Assembly (NCBI RefSeq): GCF_000617845.2 | Contig: NZ_DF820425.1 | Coordinates: 69,690 to 133,689 of the forward strand | Reading direction: 5' to 3' | Origin: Bradyrhizobium sp. DOA9 | GTDB taxonomy: Bacteria > Pseudomonadota > Alphaproteobacteria > Rhizobiales > Xanthobacteraceae | Length of the DNA: 64,000 nucleotides | Shown: piece after piece, positions 43,721-53,677 of the stretch | Numbering within the stretch: the stretch's first letter is position 1 | Layout of the letters: every line of letters begins with the position of its first letter | Notes under the pieces: generated by a model | What the model was told of the DNA's origin: nothing | Database searches by the model: none | The model's input: only the letters and a program-made list of their open reading frames with translations | Translations under genes and position numbers: made by a program

Positions 43721-44533
43721 ATGCCCGACACTGACAAGGTTTTCGCCGGCTCGATTCCGAAGCTCTACGACGAGTATCTGGTGCCGATGATCTTCGCCGT
43801 CTATGCGGAGGATATCGCAAGGCGCGTCGCCGCACGCTCTCCTTCCACGCTCCTCGAGATCGCGGCGGGCACCGGCGCCGTAACGCGTGCCGTGGCGGCG
43901 GCGCTGCCGCGCGGCGTTCGATATGTTGCAACCGACCTCAACGAGCCGATGCTCGCGGTCGCGGCGCAGCGCCAGGCCAATGACGATCGCATCACCTGGC
44001 AGCAGGCGGACGGGATGGCCCTGCCCTTCGGCGATGCCGCGTTCGACGTGGTCTGCTGCCAATTCGGCGCGATGTTCTTTCCGGACCGCATCAAGGCCTA
44101 TGGAGAGGTCAAGCGCGTCCTGAAGGGCGACGGCACGTTCGTGTTCAACGTCTGGGACCGCATCGAGGACAATGTGCTGACGCATGAAGCCACGGCCGCG
44201 CTCGAAAAGCTGTTTCCCGATGATCCGCCCCGGTTCATGGTCAGGACGCCGCACGGCTATCACGACAAGGCCGTCATCAGGAGCGATCTCGAACGCGCGG
44301 GCTTCCGCGACATCGCGATCGAAACCCGATCCGACATCAGCCGCGCGCCTTCAGCCGAATATGTCGCCATCGCACTGTGCCAGGGCACGCCGCTGCGCAG
44401 CGAGATCGAGGCCCGGGATGCCGGCAAGCTTCAGGCTGCGACCGACATGGTTGCCGAGGCGATCCGGATGCGCCATGGCTTCGGCCCGGTCGAGGGCAAG
44501 ATCCAGGCAATAGTGATCGAGGCCCGCCCGTAG
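43721..44533 (+). CDS. Class I SAM-dependent methyltransferase
   Basis: A 270-residue cytosolic protein of the UbiE/Methyltransf_11 type. The SAM site LLEIAAGTGAVTRAVA is near residue 45, ATDLNEPMLAVAA near 70, QQADGMALPFGDAAFDVVCC near 91, and FPDRIKAYGEVKRVLKGDGT near 120. The substrate is unknown. It is transcribed in the same direction as buf but starts 150 bp later, so it is probably separate. Confidence 0.88.
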   Translation: MPDTDKVFAGSIPKLYDEYLVPMIFAVYAEDIARRVAARSPSTLLEIAAGTGAVTRAVAAALPRGVRYVATDLNEPMLAVAAQRQANDDRITWQQADGMALPFGDAAFDVVCCQFGAMFFPDRIKAYGEVKRVLKGDGTFVFNVWDRIEDNVLTHEATAALEKLFPDDPPRFMVRTPHGYHDKAVIRSDLERAGFRDIAIETRSDISRAPSAEYVAIALCQGTPLRSEIEARDAGKLQAATDMVAEAIRMRHGFGPVEGKIQAIVIEARP

Positions 44534-44564
44534 GCCGCGGGCGTCGGCCGACGCGGCGCGTCCT

Positions 44565-46112
44565 TTACCAGAAGCCCCGCTGCATCGGCTGCGCCGGCTG
44601 ATAATACTGGTATTGGCTGCGCCGGCGCGGGCTGGCCGGCTGAACGTACGGATCGCGCTGCTGGAAGAAGAGGCCGAAGCCGTCGTCCCAGCCGTCGTCG
44701 CTGGCGACCATGGCGGGCGCGGTCGGCTTGCGCGTGATGAAGCCGCCTTGCGGCTCGTTGCTCAGCACCGCGACGAACTCGGTCCGGTAATTGGTCTCGC
44801 TGCTCAGCGGCTCGTCCGAGATGATGATCGAGGAGCGCGGCAACGCGGTCGGCCCGATGCGATCCCACACATCCTGCGGGATGGTGATGCGGTCGAGCGC
44901 GTTGCGGGCCTCGTCGCCGTTCTCGATCGTGACCACGCTCCAGCGCAGGCCCGTGCCGGTCCTGGCCATCGCCGTGAAGACATGCGTGCCGATCGGCTGC
45001 TCGGGATTGCGGATCGTGACGGGGACCTCGATGCTGGTGTCGAACACCTCGCCGCCGCCGTCGGGCGCCGGCTTGTGCGTGTTCCGGCGCACGTAGAGCT
45101 TCTGCGTCGCGCGGCTGATGTAGACCGAGACCGGCTCGCCCGCGAGCTTGGCGTCGGTCGCGGCCTTGACCGCCTCGGTCTTTCTGGCCGCAGCCGTCTT
45201 CGCGGCTTCCTTGGTCGCGGCCACGGCATCGCGCTTCGGCTGCGCGGCGGCCCTGAAGGCGTCGAGCTGCGTCGCTGCGTCGGCGGCCTTGGCTGCGGCC
45301 TTCTGCTTCAGCTCCTCGGCCTTGGCGCGGGTCTGATCCGTCTTGGCGTTCGCGAGCGTCTTGTCGGCGAAGGCAAGCTCGGCATCGGCGCGGGCCTTCT
45401 GCTGCTCCAGCTTGCGTAGCGCAGCGGGGAGCGCGGTGGCTTCCTTGGCGGCGGCGGAAGCAGCCTTCTTGGCCTCGTCGGCCGCCCGTGTAGCCTCCTC
45501 CGCCTCGGCGGAGAGCTTGTCGGCCCGGCCGGGCACGGCCGCGATGGCCTCCGGCTTGGGCACGAACAGCGAGGGATGAGCGATATCGGTCGGGACCGTG
45601 TCGTTCGGCGAGACGATCACGCGCATGCCGATATAGGTCTTGTCGAACACGTTCTCGGCAAAGCCGAACGGCATCCGCACGCAGCCGTGCGAGGCGGCAT
45701 AGCCGGGCAGCGGCCCGCCATGCAGCGCGATCCCGTTCCAGGTGATGCGCTGCATATGCGGCATCCAGGCATCGTCATACAGGCTCGAGCGATGCTCGCG
45801 GTTCTTCTCGAGGATGGCAAAGACGCCGGCCGGCGTCTCGCGTCCCGTGGTGCCTGTCGACACCGGCGCGCGGACGATCCAGCCCTCGGCATCGTAGAAC
45901 GTGACCTGCTGGCTCTTGATCGACACGATCGCCATGATCGGATCGCCGGCCACCCGTGGCGCGACTGCCTCGGCCACCTGGCGCTGCTGCTTGGCCGCAA
46001 TCGCCGGGGTGGCCGCCGCAAGGGTCGCCGCCGCCACGAGCGCAATGATTCCGGCAGGCCCCCGGCGCCCCACCGCCCTGATGGATTGCGCCGTCGTCGA
46101 TCGGTTTTTCAT
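44565..46112 (-). CDS. L,D-transpeptidase (YkuD) with long coiled-coil and C-terminal extension
   Basis: A 515-residue exported protein that cross-links peptidoglycan or anchors envelope proteins. The signal peptide ends near AIAAK (residue 40). The YkuD domain spans about 57-165, with HGGPLPGYAASHGCVRMP (131-148) holding the catalytic His and Cys144. Residues about 190-330 are an Ala/Lys/Glu coiled coil. The 330-490 region contains a second beta-rich domain (SVYISRATQKLYVRRN), and the tail is Pro/Gln/Tyr-rich. The length is about twice a minimal family member. Confidence 0.87.
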   Translation of the reverse strand: MKNRSTTAQSIRAVGRRGPAGIIALVAAATLAAATPAIAAKQQRQVAEAVAPRVAGDPIMAIVSIKSQQVTFYDAEGWIVRAPVSTGTTGRETPAGVFAILEKNREHRSSLYDDAWMPHMQRITWNGIALHGGPLPGYAASHGCVRMPFGFAENVFDKTYIGMRVIVSPNDTVPTDIAHPSLFVPKPEAIAAVPGRADKLSAEAEEATRAADEAKKAASAAAKEATALPAALRKLEQQKARADAELAFADKTLANAKTDQTRAKAEELKQKAAAKAADAATQLDAFRAAAQPKRDAVAATKEAAKTAAARKTEAVKAATDAKLAGEPVSVYISRATQKLYVRRNTHKPAPDGGGEVFDTSIEVPVTIRNPEQPIGTHVFTAMARTGTGLRWSVVTIENGDEARNALDRITIPQDVWDRIGPTALPRSSIIISDEPLSSETNYRTEFVAVLSNEPQGGFITRKPTAPAMVASDDGWDDGFGLFFQQRDPYVQPASPRRRSQYQYYQPAQPMQRGFW

Positions 46113-46369
46113 GCCATCCTCGGTCGAACTGCCAGTCGGCTGGTGTCGCTCACGTGTCAGATTGGAATCATTGCATTAAGAAATCGCAGCCGCCTTACGT
46201 TCCCTCTGTGGCGAGATTCGGCACGTTGCGGCGACAAATCTCTCATATACGACGCCTCGCCCAGGCGGAAGGCGGCCTTGAGCCGGGGCTGGCCCGAAGC
46301 TGGTCTCGACCACTGCGGCAGAATGTCCGGGACAGCCGCCGGGCACGCGCCCATAGAGGCGCGGCTACA
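46113..46369. other. No gene supported
   Basis: Upstream region of the transpeptidase gene. It is moderately AT-richer at 46160-46250, consistent with a promoter, and contains no frame with coding character. Confidence 0.4.
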
Positions 46370-46464
46370 GCATGATCCGGAAAGTACGAAGCGGTTTTCC
46401 GAAAAGATCATGCTCAAACAAAGATCTAAAGCGCGATGACGATTCGTCCAAATCTCATCGCGCC
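46370..46464. repeat. Rhizobial intergenic palindromic element
   Basis: It consists of two adjoining hairpins: GCATGATC (46370-46377) with GATCATGC (46406-46413), and GCGCGATGA with TCATCGCGC (about 46431-46463). The GCATGATCCGGAAA...GGTTTTCCGAAAAGATCATGC layout is a well-known dispersed element of Rhizobiales. It abuts the stop codon of the flippase gene. Confidence 0.85.
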
Positions 46465-47901
46465 TTAGACGCCCAACGCCTTGCGGTTCAGCGTTCGCAG
46501 AACACGCAGCGACAAGGTTCGCACATTCGCAACATTGAGCAGCCAGGCCGCAGCCGCATAGGCAAGGCCCCCGGCGAGGCTGACGATGACGAGCGAGGCG
46601 AGGCCGGTGCCGCCCGCTTGCGCGCGCGCCAGCAGAATTGCGGCGGCCATCAATGCTGCGGAGGCGGCGATGCCGGCGAGGCGATTGAGCTCGAACGGGA
46701 CCGGATGGGCCCGACGCATCAGGACGAGCGCGACCAGGAAGCCGATCGCCTCGGTAGCCAGCGTCGCCAGCGCCGCGCCGTAAAGGCCGTAGCCGCCGAT
46801 CAGCGCGAACATCAGGATCACGCTGATCACCAGCGTGAAAAAGGATTGCGCCGCCAGCATGAACGGCCGCTCGGCGAGCTGGAAGCTGATCTGCACGTAG
46901 AACTGGTTGGCGATGCCGAAAAGCCGCGCGAGCACCAGCGTCGGTAACAGCGCCGAGACGCCGGCGCGGAAGTCGATGCCGACCAGCGTACCGGCGACCT
47001 GGTCCGCCGCAAGCGCGAGCCAGACCGCAACGGGCGCCACGACGACCAGCAGCAGTTCGAGGCTTTCGGTCAGCCGCTCCCGCGTCACTGCCGTGTTCTT
47101 CTCCGGCAGCGTCCGGAACACGAGCGGTACGGTCGCGGAGGCGACGCTCGCGGCGATCATGACCATGAACTGACGCGGCAGATCGGCGACGACGCCGAAG
47201 ATACCGGCTGCGTCCTTGCCGAGCATCCAGGCGACGATCAACCGGTCGCTGGCCGAGTAGATCGCAACGGAAAGCCCCGCCAGCGTCAGCGGCAATCCAT
47301 AGCGTGCCAATTGCACGAACTGACTGCGCTGAAAGCGCGCGATCCTGGTGCGGTCACCGACGAGATTGAAGATGATGCCGGTCAGCGAGCCCAGGCCGAA
47401 CGCCGCGAGCAGACCCATGCCGCCCCAGCCGAGCCAGATACCAAGCAGGCCGAAGCCAACGCTCGACACGCTGCGCACGATCGCGATGGCCGCGAAGCGA
47501 TAGGGCCGCAGCTTGGCGCGCTCGAACTCCTGGCCGACATCGACCGCATTGGCCATGATCGCAACGAAGATGCTGGCAATCAGCAGCTCGACGCTGACAT
47601 CATCGCGGAACAGCACGGCCAGTGGGGCCGTAGCGCAGAGAACGGCGACCGTGAGCGCGAAGGCGACCATCGCCGTGCCGCGAAAATCCACCTCCGCCGA
47701 CATTGCCTGATAGCGCGACACCGACAGCTTGATCCAGGCGAAGAAGACCGCGCCAAGAATGCCGGCAAAGCTGAGGCCGACGACATAGATGCCATACTCC
47801 GCCGGCGTCAGCAGCCTCGTGTAGAGCGTGACTGCGAAGAAGCCCACCGCCGCAGGCAGGATGTAGGCCATGAGATAGATCGAGAAATGGCGGTTCAGCA
47901 T
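46465..47901 (-). CDS. Wzx-like oligosaccharide flippase / polysaccharide biosynthesis protein
   Basis: A 478-residue inner-membrane protein with about twelve to fourteen helices, in the MATE/MOP superfamily of lipid-linked sugar flippases. MLNRHFSIYLMAYILPAAVG then FAVTLYTRLLTPAEYGIYVV is the RfbX/Wzx opening, and RYGLPLTLAGLSVAIYSASD marks helix seven. No glycosyltransferase or polymerase genes are adjacent, so the sugar handled is unknown. It converges on the transpeptidase via the palindromic element. Confidence 0.87.
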   Translation of the reverse strand: MLNRHFSIYLMAYILPAAVGFFAVTLYTRLLTPAEYGIYVVGLSFAGILGAVFFAWIKLSVSRYQAMSAEVDFRGTAMVAFALTVAVLCATAPLAVLFRDDVSVELLIASIFVAIMANAVDVGQEFERAKLRPYRFAAIAIVRSVSSVGFGLLGIWLGWGGMGLLAAFGLGSLTGIIFNLVGDRTRIARFQRSQFVQLARYGLPLTLAGLSVAIYSASDRLIVAWMLGKDAAGIFGVVADLPRQFMVMIAASVASATVPLVFRTLPEKNTAVTRERLTESLELLLVVVAPVAVWLALAADQVAGTLVGIDFRAGVSALLPTLVLARLFGIANQFYVQISFQLAERPFMLAAQSFFTLVISVILMFALIGGYGLYGAALATLATEAIGFLVALVLMRRAHPVPFELNRLAGIAASAALMAAAILLARAQAGGTGLASLVIVSLAGGLAYAAAAWLLNVANVRTLSLRVLRTLNRKALGV

Positions 47902-48161
47902 GCGAGCACGGGACCGGTGGCAGTCTTGTGGCGTTCTTGCGACTTTGGCGACCGCTCATCAGTCGGTCATGGTGTGGAAAAACGGACTGCGGCGCAGCAT
48001 CCCCGAAGATTGTCACATAAGTCTGCAGATCGGACCGCGAATGACGGGGAGAGGGCGGTTTCATGCGTTAGCGTTAAATTTGCCCTACACCGACGCGGCG
48101 GTCCGGCAAGGGTTAACCCAACAAGAGGAAAGCCCGGCGTCGCAGCGCACCGCTTGGTACG
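47902..48161. other. Divergent promoter interval, no gene
   Basis: These 260 bases separate the flippase and xylanase genes. Only shadow frames occur. Confidence 0.4.
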
Positions 48162-49262
48162 ATGATGCGTTGGTTCCGAAAGGATTCCCGCGCCGTGACC
48201 AGGCTCGACAGACGCGAATTTCTCCTCGGCAGTGCCGCGACGCTTGCGGCAGGCGCCTGCGCGTCCGCAGCGCCAGCGTCACGACTGGCTCAGCGCCGTC
48301 CCGGCTTTGGAGCCGCGACCAACCTCTGGAACCTGCAAGCCGATCCGCGCTTCGGCGAAGCCATCAGCACCTATTGCACCCAGGTGGTGCCGGAGGTCGA
48401 GCTGAAATGGCCGATGCTGCGGCCGGACGCGCACACCTTCGCCTTCGAACGCGCCGACGCGATCCTGGACTTTGCCCGGCAGAACGACCTCGCGATGCGC
48501 GGACATGCGCTCGCCTGGTATCACGACATTCCGGAGTGGACCAAGCAGATCAAGGACGCGAAAGGCGTCGAGCGTGCGTTCGTCGATCACATCGCGACCG
48601 TCGTGTCCTATTACAAGGACAAGCTGACGTCGTGGGACGTCGTCAACGAGCCGATTCCGGACAATCCCAAAGGAGTTGCCGATAGGCGGGATTCGTTCTG
48701 GTCGCAGAACCTCGGCAGCCGCTGGATTCCGCTGGCGTTCCGAACCGCGGCCGCGGCCGATCCATTCGTGAAGCTCGCGATCAACGAATACGACATCGAA
48801 TCCGCCAAAGACTCGTTCATCGCCAAGCGCGCCGCGTTCCGCAACCTCGTCATGGACCTGCTCGACCAGGGCGTGCCGCTCCACGCCGTGGGGCTGCAAT
48901 CGCACCTGCATGCCGAGCTCGATATCGACACGCACGGGTTGGCCGAATTCGTCACCGAGCTCCGTTCCTGGGGACTGGATGTGATCGTCACCGAGCTCGA
49001 CGTCGACGATCAGAAGTTGACGGCCGATACGGCCCAGCGCGACGCAATCGTCGCCAAGCGCGTCGATGATCTCCTGACCGCGATCTCGACCAGCGGCCCG
49101 GTACGCTCGATCCTGACCTGGGGCATCTCGGATCGCCATAGCTGGATCAACAGCACCTTCGCCCGCAGGGACAAGCAGCCCAACCGCCCCTTGCCGCTCG
49201 ACAGCGACTTCAAGCCAAAGCCCTTCATGGACGTCATTACCAGGTTCACGAAGGACGCTTGA
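48162..49262 (+). CDS. GH10 endo-1,4-beta-xylanase, Tat-exported
   Basis: A 366-residue glycoside hydrolase. The N-terminus has a twin-arginine signal, RLDRREFLLGSAATLAAGA, so it is exported folded. The GH10 barrel shows MRGHALAWYHDIPEW (about 103-117), WDVVNEPIPD with the acid/base Glu (about 157-166), and VIVTELDVDD with the nucleophile Glu (near 275), ending in WGISDRHSW. It may trim plant hemicellulose or act on an exopolysaccharide. ATG 48162 or 48165 is possible. Confidence 0.92.
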   Translation: MMRWFRKDSRAVTRLDRREFLLGSAATLAAGACASAAPASRLAQRRPGFGAATNLWNLQADPRFGEAISTYCTQVVPEVELKWPMLRPDAHTFAFERADAILDFARQNDLAMRGHALAWYHDIPEWTKQIKDAKGVERAFVDHIATVVSYYKDKLTSWDVVNEPIPDNPKGVADRRDSFWSQNLGSRWIPLAFRTAAAADPFVKLAINEYDIESAKDSFIAKRAAFRNLVMDLLDQGVPLHAVGLQSHLHAELDIDTHGLAEFVTELRSWGLDVIVTELDVDDQKLTADTAQRDAIVAKRVDDLLTAISTSGPVRSILTWGISDRHSWINSTFARRDKQPNRPLPLDSDFKPKPFMDVITRFTKDA

Positions 49263-49284
49263 CGAGAACAAGGGCCGGAAGGCG

Positions 49285-50079
49285 TCAGCTATCCGACGGC
49301 AGCCCCTGCTCCAGGGCGGAAAAGCGGAGCGGTGCGAGAGCTGAGGCGCGCTGCCACCAGTCGGCGACGCGGTCGTCGAGCGCGGTCACGCCGCGGCCAT
49401 GGCCGGGGAAGATTAGGATCTGCTGGATCGCCTCTGCCTCGAAACCTTTGGCCCTCCGCGTGATCTTGAGGGCGGCGCCTTCGCGGTCGCGCTGGGTCAG
49501 CGGCACCAGAAGGCGGCCGCGCGGACGGAGCGACCGCAGCCAGAGCGGATGCGGGTGCGGGAAGCCGGCATGCACGATGATGACGTCGGCGGGCTCGCCC
49601 ACGTCCTTGCATCCATCGCCGTGGACGACCGTGACGTTACCATAGCCGCGCAAGTAGCTCGCCGCCCGGGCCGCGAGCCGCTCGTCGCATTCAAGCGCAT
49701 GGACGCGGCCCTTTGGACCGACCATCTTCGAGAGTACCGCAGAGAAATAACCCAGCCCGCAGCCGATCTGGACGACACGGTCCTTCTCCTTGACGTCGAG
49801 AACGTCGATGAAATGCGCCCACAGACTCGGCAGGCCGGTGTCGAGCTTACGGCGTGCATCGATCGCGACCAGCACATTCTCGTAGAGATGAACCGGATCC
49901 GCGCTGGGCGTCAGCCGGTAGCTGCGCGCCGTCTCGCCCTTGATGCGCCAAGGCCCCTTCGGCAGAAAGTCCTCACGAGGAACACTGACAAGCGCATCGA
50001 GCAGACGCTTTGAGGCAATCCGCTCGCGCCTTCCGATCAGCTCGACATAGCGCGCACGCGCGGCGGCAAGATCGCTCAT
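49285..50079 (-). CDS. Protein-L-isoaspartate O-methyltransferase-like protein
   Basis: A 264-residue PCMT-family methyltransferase. The SAM motif VVQIGCGLGYFSAVLSKMVG is near residue 100, VHALECDERLAARA near 125 and VHGDGCKD near 150, with RGRLLVPL later. The front segment ALVSVPREDFLP matches PCMT, but the substrate loop is unusual and the C-terminal 60 residues are extra, so substrate specificity may have changed. The start lies 1 bp downstream of the stop of the large cyclase-ATPase gene, indicating co-transcription with it. Confidence 0.8.
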   Translation of the reverse strand: MSDLAAARARYVELIGRRERIASKRLLDALVSVPREDFLPKGPWRIKGETARSYRLTPSADPVHLYENVLVAIDARRKLDTGLPSLWAHFIDVLDVKEKDRVVQIGCGLGYFSAVLSKMVGPKGRVHALECDERLAARAASYLRGYGNVTVVHGDGCKDVGEPADVIIVHAGFPHPHPLWLRSLRPRGRLLVPLTQRDREGAALKITRRAKGFEAEAIQQILIFPGHGRGVTALDDRVADWWQRASALAPLRFSALEQGLPSDS

Positions 50080-50080
50080 G

Positions 50081-53000
50081 TCACAGATTGGCCTGCTCGC
50101 GCACCGGCGTCTCCGTCCCGAGCTCGTCGACGAGCTGCATCGCCTGCTTCAGGTCCGGCGTGTAAAAGCCCTCGCTGAACTTGCCGACGATCGGCATGAG
50201 CAGCAGCCTTGCGTGCTCGCGCTTGCCGGCTTGATGCGACAGCCGCGCGAGGCCGACGGCGGTGCGAAGCTCCCAGGACAGCGCACCCTGCTTGCGCGCG
50301 ATCTCCAGCGAAAGGCCGAATAGACCCTCCGCCTCCTGGACCGACGCCGGGTCGCCACCCGCCAGCGTGATCTCGCCTTGCAGGCGATAGACCTCGGCGA
50401 GATAGAAGTGATCGCCGGTCCGCCTTGCGGTCGCGAGCGCACCGTCGAGCGCGCGCAACGCGGCGTCGCGCATCCCGACCTTGGCGTAGGTTTCCGCGAG
50501 CAGACAGCGAAACCAGCAGCCGCCGAGCCAGGAATCCATCGCCTCGTACTCGTCGAGGCCGAAGCGCATCTGGCCGAGGCCTTCGTCGGCTTCGCCGAGC
50601 TGAGCCAGCGCCCAGCCGCGCAGGATCGTCGCCTGCTGCTTCCAGTGCAGGAAATTGTGCTCGGTCGAGATGATCATGGCCCGGTTGGCGTGGTCGCGCG
50701 TGCCTTCGACGTCGCGCAAATGCTGGCGGAGATAGGCGCCGAACACCAGCGCGAAGGCGAGCGTGAAAGGGTGGCGGATCTTCTCGGCGTTCGCGATCGC
50801 CTGTTCGCTGTGCTGGCGCGCCGCGTCGGGCCGACCGAGAAACCACAGGAGATACCCGAGATAGGACAGCGAGACGACGCCGGGATCGATGCCGTGCCGT
50901 TCCATCAAATCGGAGTGCAGATCGGGGCTGAACAGGTTGATGCAGCGGTGCAAATGGTGCTGCGAGGCTGCGAAGCGGCCGCGATAGAGCATGGTCATCG
51001 CGATCGCGCGGTGCGCCTCGATCAGATAGCCGGTCTGCTGCGCCGGCTGCGTCCGCTCGTTCAGCCGCTCGCGCTTGGCGAACTTCAACAGTTCGACGCT
51101 GAGATCGTGCGCGCGGGTGAGGTCGGCCCGGATGAAATGGCACACCCAGAGCCCGCGCGTGGCGGCGAAGACCTTTTCGTCGTCGTCGAGCTGACGGCCC
51201 AGCTCCAGCGCGCGAATGTAGTTCTCCTCGACCTCCTGCACCGCGTAGCCCTTGGCGGCGATCAGCGCGTTGCCGAGCGCAATGCGCAGCTGGAGCTCCA
51301 TCTCGTCCGCGCCCTGCATGCGCGCATTGGCCTGCACGACGGAGAGCCCGCGGCGCAGATGGCCGATCGCCTCCAGGTTGGCGCCGGTCTTGGCCGCCTG
51401 CTTGCCGGCCTTGAGCCAGAAGCTGGCGGCGCCGTCGCTCTGGCCGGACTCGGTCAAATGATGGGCCAGCAGCTCCGGTTCGCGCTCGGTCTTCTCCGGA
51501 TACATCTCGGCGAGCACCTGGGCGATCCGCGCATGCAGCTTGCGCCGCTCGCTGTGCAGCAGGCTCGCATGCGCGGCGTTCTGGATCATCACGTGCTTGA
51601 AGGAGTAGAGCGCGTCCGGCGGATGGCCGCGGCGCATGATCAGCCCCGCCTCCTCCAGATGATTGAGCGCCGCCTCGATCTGCTCGGCCGGCGTATTGGC
51701 GACGGCGTGCAGCGTCTCGTAGGAGAACTCGCGGCCGATCGTGGCACCGATCTGCGCGATGCGCTTGAAGGGTCCCATCCGGTCGAGCCGCGCCATCAGC
51801 GAGTCGGTCAGGGTGGCCGGGATCGCGAGCTGCCGCCACGGTCCCGACAGCACGTAGCGCCCGTGCCGCTCGGTGAGCAGATTGGATTCGAGAACCGTCT
51901 TGGTCAGCTCTTCCAGGAACAGCGGCACACCGTCGGTCTTGACGATGATCTCCTCGACGACCTCCTTGGGCAGCTCGCGGCCCGCGACGCGCTCGACCAG
52001 CGTCGTGCGCAGCTGCCGGCTCAGGCGATTCAGGACCAGGGTGGTGAGGTGCGAATGCGCGTTCCAGCTCGGCTGGAATTCCGAGCGCGCGGTGATGATC
52101 GCCATGATCGGCCGGTTCTGCACCCGATCGACCAGGAGGTCGATCACCTCGCGGGAGGTGGGGTCGATCCAGTGCAAATCCTCGAACGCGATCACCAGCG
52201 GCATCTCGCGGGCAAGGCCGAGGAAATGGTTGACCAGCGCCACCACGGTGGCGTCCTTCTGCTGCTGCGGCGACAGCTCGAGCGGCGGATAGCGGTCCCC
52301 GGTCGGTATCGACAGCAACGCGGCAAACAGCGGAGTGACCTGCTCGATGTCGCCATGAGCGGCGGCGATCGCGTTCTCCAGGCTCGCCAGCGACAGCGCG
52401 GACGACTCCTCGCGATCGAGGCCGAGGGAGAATTTGAGCTGCTCGACGAACGGATGGAACGCGGTGGAGGTGTAATAGGGCGAGCATTGCAGCGAGACCT
52501 GTCCATGGCGGTCGCCCGATATCCGCTCGAATATCTCCTGGATGATGCGCGACTTGCCGATGCCGGGCTCGCCGAACTTGACGACGACCTGGCCGTCGCC
52601 GTCCTTGGTCTGCTGCCAGCGTCCCATCAACAGCGCAATCTCCTCCTCGCGATTGACGAGCGGCGTCAGGCGCGTGCCCATGGCGGCGGCGAAGCGGGTC
52701 TCCACCCGCGAGGCGCGCATCACGTGCCAGGCCTGCGCCTTCTCGGGAATGCCCTTCAGATCGTGGACACCGAGATTGCGGAATTCGAACTTCCCTTTCA
52801 GCAGCGACTGCGTCGAGGCGGAGATCACGACGCCGTTGGGCGGCGCCAGCCCTTGCAGGCGCGCGGCGAGATTGACGGTCTCGCCCACAGCGGAGTCGCG
52901 CTCTTCGGTGCCCTGCCCGACCAGATCGCCGACCACGACGAGGCCGGTCGCGATCCCGATGCGGACCGCGGGTGAATGGGTGAGCGCACCGCGCGGCTCG

Positions 53001-53545
53001 GCCGCGCGTGCCGTCGACAGCACCCGCACGATCTCGAGCCCGGCGCGCACCGCGCGCTCGGCATCGTCCTCATGTGCGGTCGGATAGCCGAAATAGACCA
53101 GGATACCGTCGCCGACGAAACGGGCGGCGAAGCCTTCATACTGCTTGACCACCCGGACGCAGGTCTCGCGAAAATCCGCGATCATGTCGCGGACGTCCTC
53201 CGGATCGAACTGCGCGGACAGCGAGGTGGAATCCACCATGTCGCAGAACATGGTGGTGAGCTGGCGCCGTTCGGCTCCGACTTCCGCCCGGATCTGAGGA
53301 TGCGCCGCCGCGGCCGGCGCCTCCGTGGTTTCCGCTTGAAACAGCGCCGCCATCGCCCGCTGCAGCCGCTTGCGATCGCCGAGCGGCAATCCGAGCTCGA
53401 CCAGGTCGGCTTCGGTGAGATCCCCGATGACGTCGAGATCGAGACGGTGCTGCGCGAAAAGATCGGTGTAGTGCCCGAGGCCGATACCTTCGAGCCAGTG
53501 CTTCAGCCCGTCTTCCAAACCCGTGCCCGGCTCGTTCTCCAGCAT
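50081..53545 (-). CDS. SAM domain-cyclase-ATPase-TPR signalling protein
   Basis: A 1154-residue cytosolic regulator. Residues about 8-70 are a SAM (sterile alpha motif) domain (WLEGIGLGHYTDLFAQHRLD, LGLPLGDRKRLQRA). Residues about 90-270 are a class III cyclase domain (MFCDMVDSTSLSAQFD, FVGDGILVYFGYP, DSAVGETVNLAARL). Residues about 290-600 are an AAA/STAND-type ATPase with Walker A GEPGIGKSR and DLHWIDPTSREVIDLL. Residues 650-1150 are helical TPR-like repeats. Such proteins integrate cell signals. It is head to head with the NRPS gene, 132 bp apart, and may control it. Confidence 0.88.
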   Translation of the reverse strand: MLENEPGTGLEDGLKHWLEGIGLGHYTDLFAQHRLDLDVIGDLTEADLVELGLPLGDRKRLQRAMAALFQAETTEAPAAAAHPQIRAEVGAERRQLTTMFCDMVDSTSLSAQFDPEDVRDMIADFRETCVRVVKQYEGFAARFVGDGILVYFGYPTAHEDDAERAVRAGLEIVRVLSTARAAEPRGALTHSPAVRIGIATGLVVVGDLVGQGTEERDSAVGETVNLAARLQGLAPPNGVVISASTQSLLKGKFEFRNLGVHDLKGIPEKAQAWHVMRASRVETRFAAAMGTRLTPLVNREEEIALLMGRWQQTKDGDGQVVVKFGEPGIGKSRIIQEIFERISGDRHGQVSLQCSPYYTSTAFHPFVEQLKFSLGLDREESSALSLASLENAIAAAHGDIEQVTPLFAALLSIPTGDRYPPLELSPQQQKDATVVALVNHFLGLAREMPLVIAFEDLHWIDPTSREVIDLLVDRVQNRPIMAIITARSEFQPSWNAHSHLTTLVLNRLSRQLRTTLVERVAGRELPKEVVEEIIVKTDGVPLFLEELTKTVLESNLLTERHGRYVLSGPWRQLAIPATLTDSLMARLDRMGPFKRIAQIGATIGREFSYETLHAVANTPAEQIEAALNHLEEAGLIMRRGHPPDALYSFKHVMIQNAAHASLLHSERRKLHARIAQVLAEMYPEKTEREPELLAHHLTESGQSDGAASFWLKAGKQAAKTGANLEAIGHLRRGLSVVQANARMQGADEMELQLRIALGNALIAAKGYAVQEVEENYIRALELGRQLDDDEKVFAATRGLWVCHFIRADLTRAHDLSVELLKFAKRERLNERTQPAQQTGYLIEAHRAIAMTMLYRGRFAASQHHLHRCINLFSPDLHSDLMERHGIDPGVVSLSYLGYLLWFLGRPDAARQHSEQAIANAEKIRHPFTLAFALVFGAYLRQHLRDVEGTRDHANRAMIISTEHNFLHWKQQATILRGWALAQLGEADEGLGQMRFGLDEYEAMDSWLGGCWFRCLLAETYAKVGMRDAALRALDGALATARRTGDHFYLAEVYRLQGEITLAGGDPASVQEAEGLFGLSLEIARKQGALSWELRTAVGLARLSHQAGKREHARLLLMPIVGKFSEGFYTPDLKQAMQLVDELGTETPVREQANL

Positions 53546-53677
53546 GGTGATTCTGCCCGTCTCTCCGTCGAAGGGCTCGAGGGCCCCTCAACCACAGATT
53601 TTGGGGCCCAAACTTCACCTCGGACTGGACGCATTCCCCAACTTCTTGGAAGAATAACTCAATCGGACCAAAAGGGA

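Noticed and set aside
44541..44554. GCGTCGGCCGACGC palindrome between converging genes
   Set aside because: The usable stem is only five pairs and no T run follows, so a terminator call is not supported.
50378..52975. 865-residue forward open frame
   Set aside because: It lies opposite the cyclase-ATPase gene, whose Walker and cyclase motifs are clear; the forward frame has no recognisable domain.
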